DNA of 52,333 bases, taken from positions 1 through 52,333 of the forward strand of contig DATAXP010000052.1 of the NCBI GenBank assembly GCA_036272935.1, in the 5' to 3' direction. Shown piece after piece: positions 49,069 through 52,333 of the stretch. Position 1 is the stretch's first letter, and each line of letters starts with the position of its first letter. The notes below the pieces were generated by a model, which searched no databases, was not told the origin of the DNA, and was given only the letters and a program-made list of their open reading frames with translations. The stretch comes from DATAXP01 sp036272935 (GTDB lineage Bacteria; Planctomycetota; Planctomycetia; Pirellulales; PNKZ01). The position numbers and the translations under genes are program-made.

Positions 49069-50607
49069 ATGTCGCTGACCGATCTCACCGCCGCCGAGCT
49101 GCTCGAAATGCTCGGCTCAAAACGCGCCACGAGCGTCGAAGTGACGCAGGCGTTCACGGATCGTATCCGCCGGCTCGATACCGGCGTGGGCGCCTTCCTA
49201 CGGTTCGATGCGGCCGCCGCACTCGAACAGGCCGAGCGCATCGACGCCCGCCGCAGACGAGGCGAACCGCTTGGCGGTTTAGCAGGCCTGCCCGTGGCGG
49301 TGAAGGATCTATTGTGCAGCCGCGGCGAGTTGACCACCTGTGCCTCGAAGATGCTGGCCAACTTCCGTGCTCCGTACGATTCGACAGTTGTGGCGAAGCT
49401 GAAAGCCGCCGACGCCGTGCTCCTCGGCCGCACGAATCTCGACGAGTTTGCCATGGGAGGCTCGACCGAGAACTCCGCCTTCCAGCCGACGCGCAATCCC
49501 TGGGACCTCGAGCGCGCCCCGGGAGGCAGCAGCGGCGGCGCGGCAGCGTGTGTTGCCGCGCAAATGGCGCCGCTGTCGATCGGCAGCGACACCGGCGGCT
49601 CGATCCGTCAACCTGCCGCGCTGTGCGGCGTCACAGGACTGAAACCGACCTATGGCCGCGTGAGCCGGCAAGGATTGGTCGCCTTCGCCAGTAGTCTCGA
49701 TCAGATCGGCCCGCTGGCCTGGACCGCCGAGGACACGGCATTGTTGCTCTCGGCGATCGCCGGTCACGATCCGCGCGATGCAACGAGCGTCGACGTGCCG
49801 GTGCCCGATTACCGCGCCGCCCTGGGCACCTCGCTCAAGGGCGTCACACTCGGCATCGCGCGCGAACATTTCGCCGAAGGGCTCGACGGCGAAGTGGAAC
49901 GTGCCGTGCGCGAAGCGATCCGGCAGTTCCAATCGCTCGGCGCCCGCGTGAAGGAGGTGTCGCTGCCGCACGGCAAGTACGGCATCGCGGCCTATTACGT
50001 GGTCGCTTCCAGCGAAGCATCGAGCAACCTAGCCCGCTACGATGGCGTACACTACGGCCACCGTGCCGATGAACAGAGGATTCGAGCCGAACTGGCAGCT
50101 AAGCGAAAGGAACTCGTCGCTGCCGGGCACACCGCCGAGGCCGAGCAGCTCGAAAGCCCGTTGGTGATGCTCTATCGCCGCAGCCGCGCCGAGGGTTTCG
50201 GCCCCGAAGTCAAGCGGCGCGTCATGCTCGGCACCTATGCGCTGAGCGCGGGCTACTACGACGCCTACTATGTGAAGGCGCTCAAGGCCCGTCGGTTGTT
50301 GCGCCGCGATTACGACCAGGCGTTCGCCGAGGTCGATCTGATCGTCGGCCCGACGACCGCCACGGCCGCGTTCAAGCTCGGCGAGAAAACCGACGATCCG
50401 CTGGCGATGTACTTGGTCGACCTGTACACGGTGTCGGCCAACCTGGCAGGCATCGCAGCCATGTCGATCCCCTGCGGCTTCACACGCACCGGTCTACCGA
50501 TCGGCCTGCAATTGCAAGCCCCGCCGTTCGCCGAAGACCGCCTGCTCGCCGCCGCCCACCAGTTCCAAGAATACACCGACTGGCACACGCAACGTCCGAA
50601 GCTGTAA
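49069..50607 (+). CDS. gatA: Glutamyl-tRNA(Gln) amidotransferase subunit A
   Basis: GatA is the glutaminase (amidase-signature) subunit that supplies ammonia to GatB. The 512-residue protein has the Ser-cisSer-Lys triad Lys79 (LPVAVKD), Ser154 (PGGSSGGAAA) and Ser178 (GSDTGGSIRQPAALCGVTG). Other features: LGRTNLDEFAMGGSTENSAF and the C-terminal PCGFTRTGLPIGLQL. The length is slightly above average (about 485). It lies between gatC and gatB. A spacer with AATGC-rich words separates it from gatB. Confidence 0.97.
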   Translation: MSLTDLTAAELLEMLGSKRATSVEVTQAFTDRIRRLDTGVGAFLRFDAAAALEQAERIDARRRRGEPLGGLAGLPVAVKDLLCSRGELTTCASKMLANFRAPYDSTVVAKLKAADAVLLGRTNLDEFAMGGSTENSAFQPTRNPWDLERAPGGSSGGAAACVAAQMAPLSIGSDTGGSIRQPAALCGVTGLKPTYGRVSRQGLVAFASSLDQIGPLAWTAEDTALLLSAIAGHDPRDATSVDVPVPDYRAALGTSLKGVTLGIAREHFAEGLDGEVERAVREAIRQFQSLGARVKEVSLPHGKYGIAAYYVVASSEASSNLARYDGVHYGHRADEQRIRAELAAKRKELVAAGHTAEAEQLESPLVMLYRRSRAEGFGPEVKRRVMLGTYALSAGYYDAYYVKALKARRLLRRDYDQAFAEVDLIVGPTTATAAFKLGEKTDDPLAMYLVDLYTVSANLAGIAAMSIPCGFTRTGLPIGLQLQAPPFAEDRLLAAAHQFQEYTDWHTQRPKL

Positions 50608-50614
50608 AGAAAAA

Positions 50615-50690
50615 ATGCGTCATGATAAATGCTTAATGGCAGCACTTACATTTCCGCATTATGCATTGAGCATTACGCATTCCGCATTTC
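50615..50690. repeat. AATGC-rich spacer sequence between gatA and gatB
   Basis: The spacer is built from repeated GCATT/AATGC words (AAATGCTTAATGGC, TTCCGCATTATGCATTGAGC, ATTACGCATTCCGCATTTC). Related words occur in the spacers at 5941-5977 and 6362-6433. The ATG of gatB follows immediately, and there is no classical ribosome-binding site. It looks like a recurring spacer element, not a gene. Confidence 0.55.
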
Positions 50691-52175
50691 ATGAGCGACG
50701 CTCCGTACACCATCGTGATTGGCCTGGAAGTGCACGTGCAGCTTTCGACCGAGTCGAAGCTGTTCTGCGGGTGCAGTACGCGCTTCGGTGCGGCGCCGAA
50801 CACGCAGACTTGCCCGGTCTGTGCGGGGTTTCCGGGCACGCTGCCGGTGATGAACGCGCGGGCGTTTGAGCTTTCGCTACGCACTGCCGCTGCGCTCAAC
50901 TGCCGGATTGCCGAGTTCACCAAATGGGATCGCAAGCAATATTACTATCCCGATTTGCCGAAGGGCTATCAGATCAGCCAGTACGATTTGCCGTTCAGCC
51001 ACGACGGCTGGCTCGAGATCAGCGATCCCAAGGGCGCGTTCGCCCCGAAGCGCGTCGGCATCATCCGCGCTCACTTGGAAGAAGATGCGGGCAAGAGCAT
51101 GCACGACGAGCAAGCCGGCCAGGCCGATAGCCGCATCGACCTGAACCGCGCCGGCACGCCACTGCTGGAAATCGTGTCGCAGCCCGACCTGCGTTCACCG
51201 GCCGAGGCGAAGGCCTACCTGACCGAATTGAAGCTGCTGCTCACGTACCTGGGCGTGAGCGATTGCAACATGCAGGAAGGGAGCCTGCGGGTCGACGCGA
51301 ACATCAATTTGCACCTGCCGCCGCCTGAAGGTTCGAGCGAGCACCGCATCGCGACGCCGATCGTCGAGATCAAGAACATGAACAGCTTCCGCGCGGTCGA
51401 ACGGGCCCTGGCCTACGAAGCCGAGCGGCAATACCAGGTATGGCAAGAGACCGGCCAGCGGCTGGGTCAGGTCCCCAAGCAGACGCGCGGCTGGGACGAT
51501 GTTGCCAACGTCACCCGCGGCCAGCGGCACAAGGAAGAATCGAGCGATTACCGTTACTTCCCCGATCCCGACCTGGTGCCGGTCACGGTCACTCCCGAGC
51601 GGATCGAGCAGGTGCTGGCCGAGCTTGGCGAGTTGCCCGCAGCGCTGCGCACGCGGCTCGAGACGACCTACGGCATCACGCCCTACGACAGCGACGTGCT
51701 GGTGAACCAGGGTCGCGCGCTGGTCGAGTACTTCGTCACGCTCGCCGAGCGCACGGGCGACGGCAAGCTGACCAGCAACTGGATCCAGCAGGACGTGCTG
51801 CGCACGATCAACGAGCAGGCACTGACGGTCGAGACGTTCCCGGTGGGTGCCGAGGCGCTGGCCGTACTGCTGAAAAAGGTGCAAGCCGGCGATGTCGACA
51901 CCTCGCGCGCCCGGGCCGTGCTGGCCGACATGCTCGAGCATCGGCGCGGGGCCGAGGAATCGATGCAGGCGTTGGGCATCGCACGTGTCGACGAGTCGGA
52001 GCTGATCGCGATGTGTGAAGAGCTGGTAGCGGCTAATCCAAAAACGGTGGCCGACTTGAAGGCCGGCAAGATGCAAGCAGCCGGGGCGTTCGTCGGCGCC
52101 GCCAAGAAGAAGAACCCAAACGTGAACCCAGCCCGCGTCCGCGAAATCTGTTTGGAAATCATCTCGCGGCTGTGA
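50691..52175 (+). CDS. gatB: Glutamyl-tRNA(Gln)/aspartyl-tRNA(Asn) amidotransferase subunit B
   Basis: GatB activates the misacylated tRNA with ATP and amidates it. The 494-residue protein opens IVIGLEVHVQLSTESKLFCG and has four zinc cysteines (Cys26, Cys28, Cys41, Cys44). Core blocks: YYYPDLPKGYQISQYDLP, GIIRAHLEEDAGKS, IDLNRAGTPLLEIVSQPDL and SSDYRYFPDPDLVPV. The C-terminal helical and YqeY-like tail (KAGKMQAAGAFVGAAKKKNP) is complete. It is the last gene of the gat cluster. Confidence 0.97.
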   Translation: MSDAPYTIVIGLEVHVQLSTESKLFCGCSTRFGAAPNTQTCPVCAGFPGTLPVMNARAFELSLRTAAALNCRIAEFTKWDRKQYYYPDLPKGYQISQYDLPFSHDGWLEISDPKGAFAPKRVGIIRAHLEEDAGKSMHDEQAGQADSRIDLNRAGTPLLEIVSQPDLRSPAEAKAYLTELKLLLTYLGVSDCNMQEGSLRVDANINLHLPPPEGSSEHRIATPIVEIKNMNSFRAVERALAYEAERQYQVWQETGQRLGQVPKQTRGWDDVANVTRGQRHKEESSDYRYFPDPDLVPVTVTPERIEQVLAELGELPAALRTRLETTYGITPYDSDVLVNQGRALVEYFVTLAERTGDGKLTSNWIQQDVLRTINEQALTVETFPVGAEALAVLLKKVQAGDVDTSRARAVLADMLEHRRGAEESMQALGIARVDESELIAMCEELVAANPKTVADLKAGKMQAAGAFVGAAKKKNPNVNPARVREICLEIISRL

Positions 52176-52247
52176 ATCGCGGTAACGGGTCACTAGCCCT
52201 TAAACCAGCGTACTCGGCAGCGCGTGGCGGGGAGATTCCATAAAAAA

Positions 52248-52327
52248 ACTCGAAACGCCCGGCGTTTTGCGGCCATCGGAAGGTGAAGAACCGTTCTTCC
52301 GACCGCAACACGAAAGGAGTTTCGAGT
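52248..52327 (+). promoter_or_regulatory. Self-complementary leader that can mask the next start codon
   Basis: Three nested helices are possible. ACTCGAAAC (52248-52256) pairs perfectly with GTTTCGAGT (52319-52327), which includes the GT of a GTG start and the end of its ribosome-binding site. Inside, TTGCGG pairs with CCGCAA, and TCGGAAG with CTTCCGA. The outer helix would block translation initiation. I do not recognise a known riboswitch class. It could also be the end of an inserted element. Confidence 0.45.
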
Positions 52328-52333
52328 GAACGC
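52326..52333 (+). CDS. Start of an unidentified gene, cut by the window end
   Basis: GTG at 52326-52328 is preceded by AAAGGAG at 52313-52319 with a six-base gap, one of the best ribosome-binding sites in the window. Only the first codons (GTG AAC) are inside. The product cannot be identified. Confidence 0.4.

Overview
The window is about 63-65% G+C by eye and looks chromosomal. The gene content points to a member of the Planctomycetota, most likely Pirellulales-like; this is inferred from gene content, not from a marker tree. Supporting features are twin-arginine Gfo/Idh/MocA oxidoreductases, small secreted EF-hand proteins, a transcription/translation operon (nusA-infB-rbfA), LPS-core heptose genes, many genes without a clear Shine-Dalgarno site, and short near-palindromic repeats scattered between genes. 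No rRNA, tRNA or CRISPR array was recognised.

Layout. (1) 1-2276 is a patch of decayed accessory DNA. It holds a group II intron reverse transcriptase fragment, a frameshifted HEXXH-peptidase remnant, a frameshifted Cas4-Cas1 remnant and the N-terminal stub of an IS1182-like transposase, around an intact cold-shock gene and a small unknown gene. (2) 2277-10682, minus strand: nusA, infB, rbfA, an HhH-GPD-fold protein that appears to lack the catalytic residues, ribD, and a large secreted protein of unknown function. (3) 11053-15068, plus strand: trpB-trpA, a translationally coupled pair (87-aa protein plus retropepsin-like protease), an unknown protein and a DUF1543 protein. (4) 15365-20336, minus strand: an oligopeptide-type ABC importer (binding protein and two permeases, no ATPase), in which one permease carries a very large extra domain. 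(5) 20586-27873, plus strand: lnt, a coiled-coil membrane protein, a 56-aa membrane protein, then the rod-shape module mreB-mreC-short mreD-PBP2. (6) 27842-29750: two tandem EF-hand genes produced by a duplication that also copied the start of cysC, then cysC (APS kinase) and a BON-like protein.

(7) 29775-34203, minus strand: an LPS-core cluster running hldE (with a degenerate kinase half), a heptosyltransferase, a WaaP-like kinase and a WaaG-like glycosyltransferase. (8) 34328-39162, minus strand: two Gfo/Idh/MocA oxidoreductases, a Gly/Tyr-rich secreted protein with a clear terminator, a secreted Dabb-domain protein and an EboD-like sugar-phosphate cyclase. (9) 39322-48183, minus strand: a surface-polysaccharide or glycan-modification cluster with an SDR epimerase, a DegT aminotransferase, two paralogous multi-spanning ArnT/PMT-like proteins, a polyprenyl-phosphate-type GT2 and a methyltransferase. 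Two candidate sigma-54 promoters sit inside this cluster, one with upstream TGTC/GACA inverted repeats. (10) 48427-52175, plus strand: rpmB and gatC-gatA-gatB. The window ends in a strongly self-complementary leader just before a new GTG start.

The most noteworthy items are the fossil CRISPR-Cas and retroelement patch, the sigma-54-type control of the glycan cluster, the permease with an inserted domain, the duplicated EF-hand/cysC unit, the HldE pseudokinase, the protease/partner module and the structured leader at the right edge.
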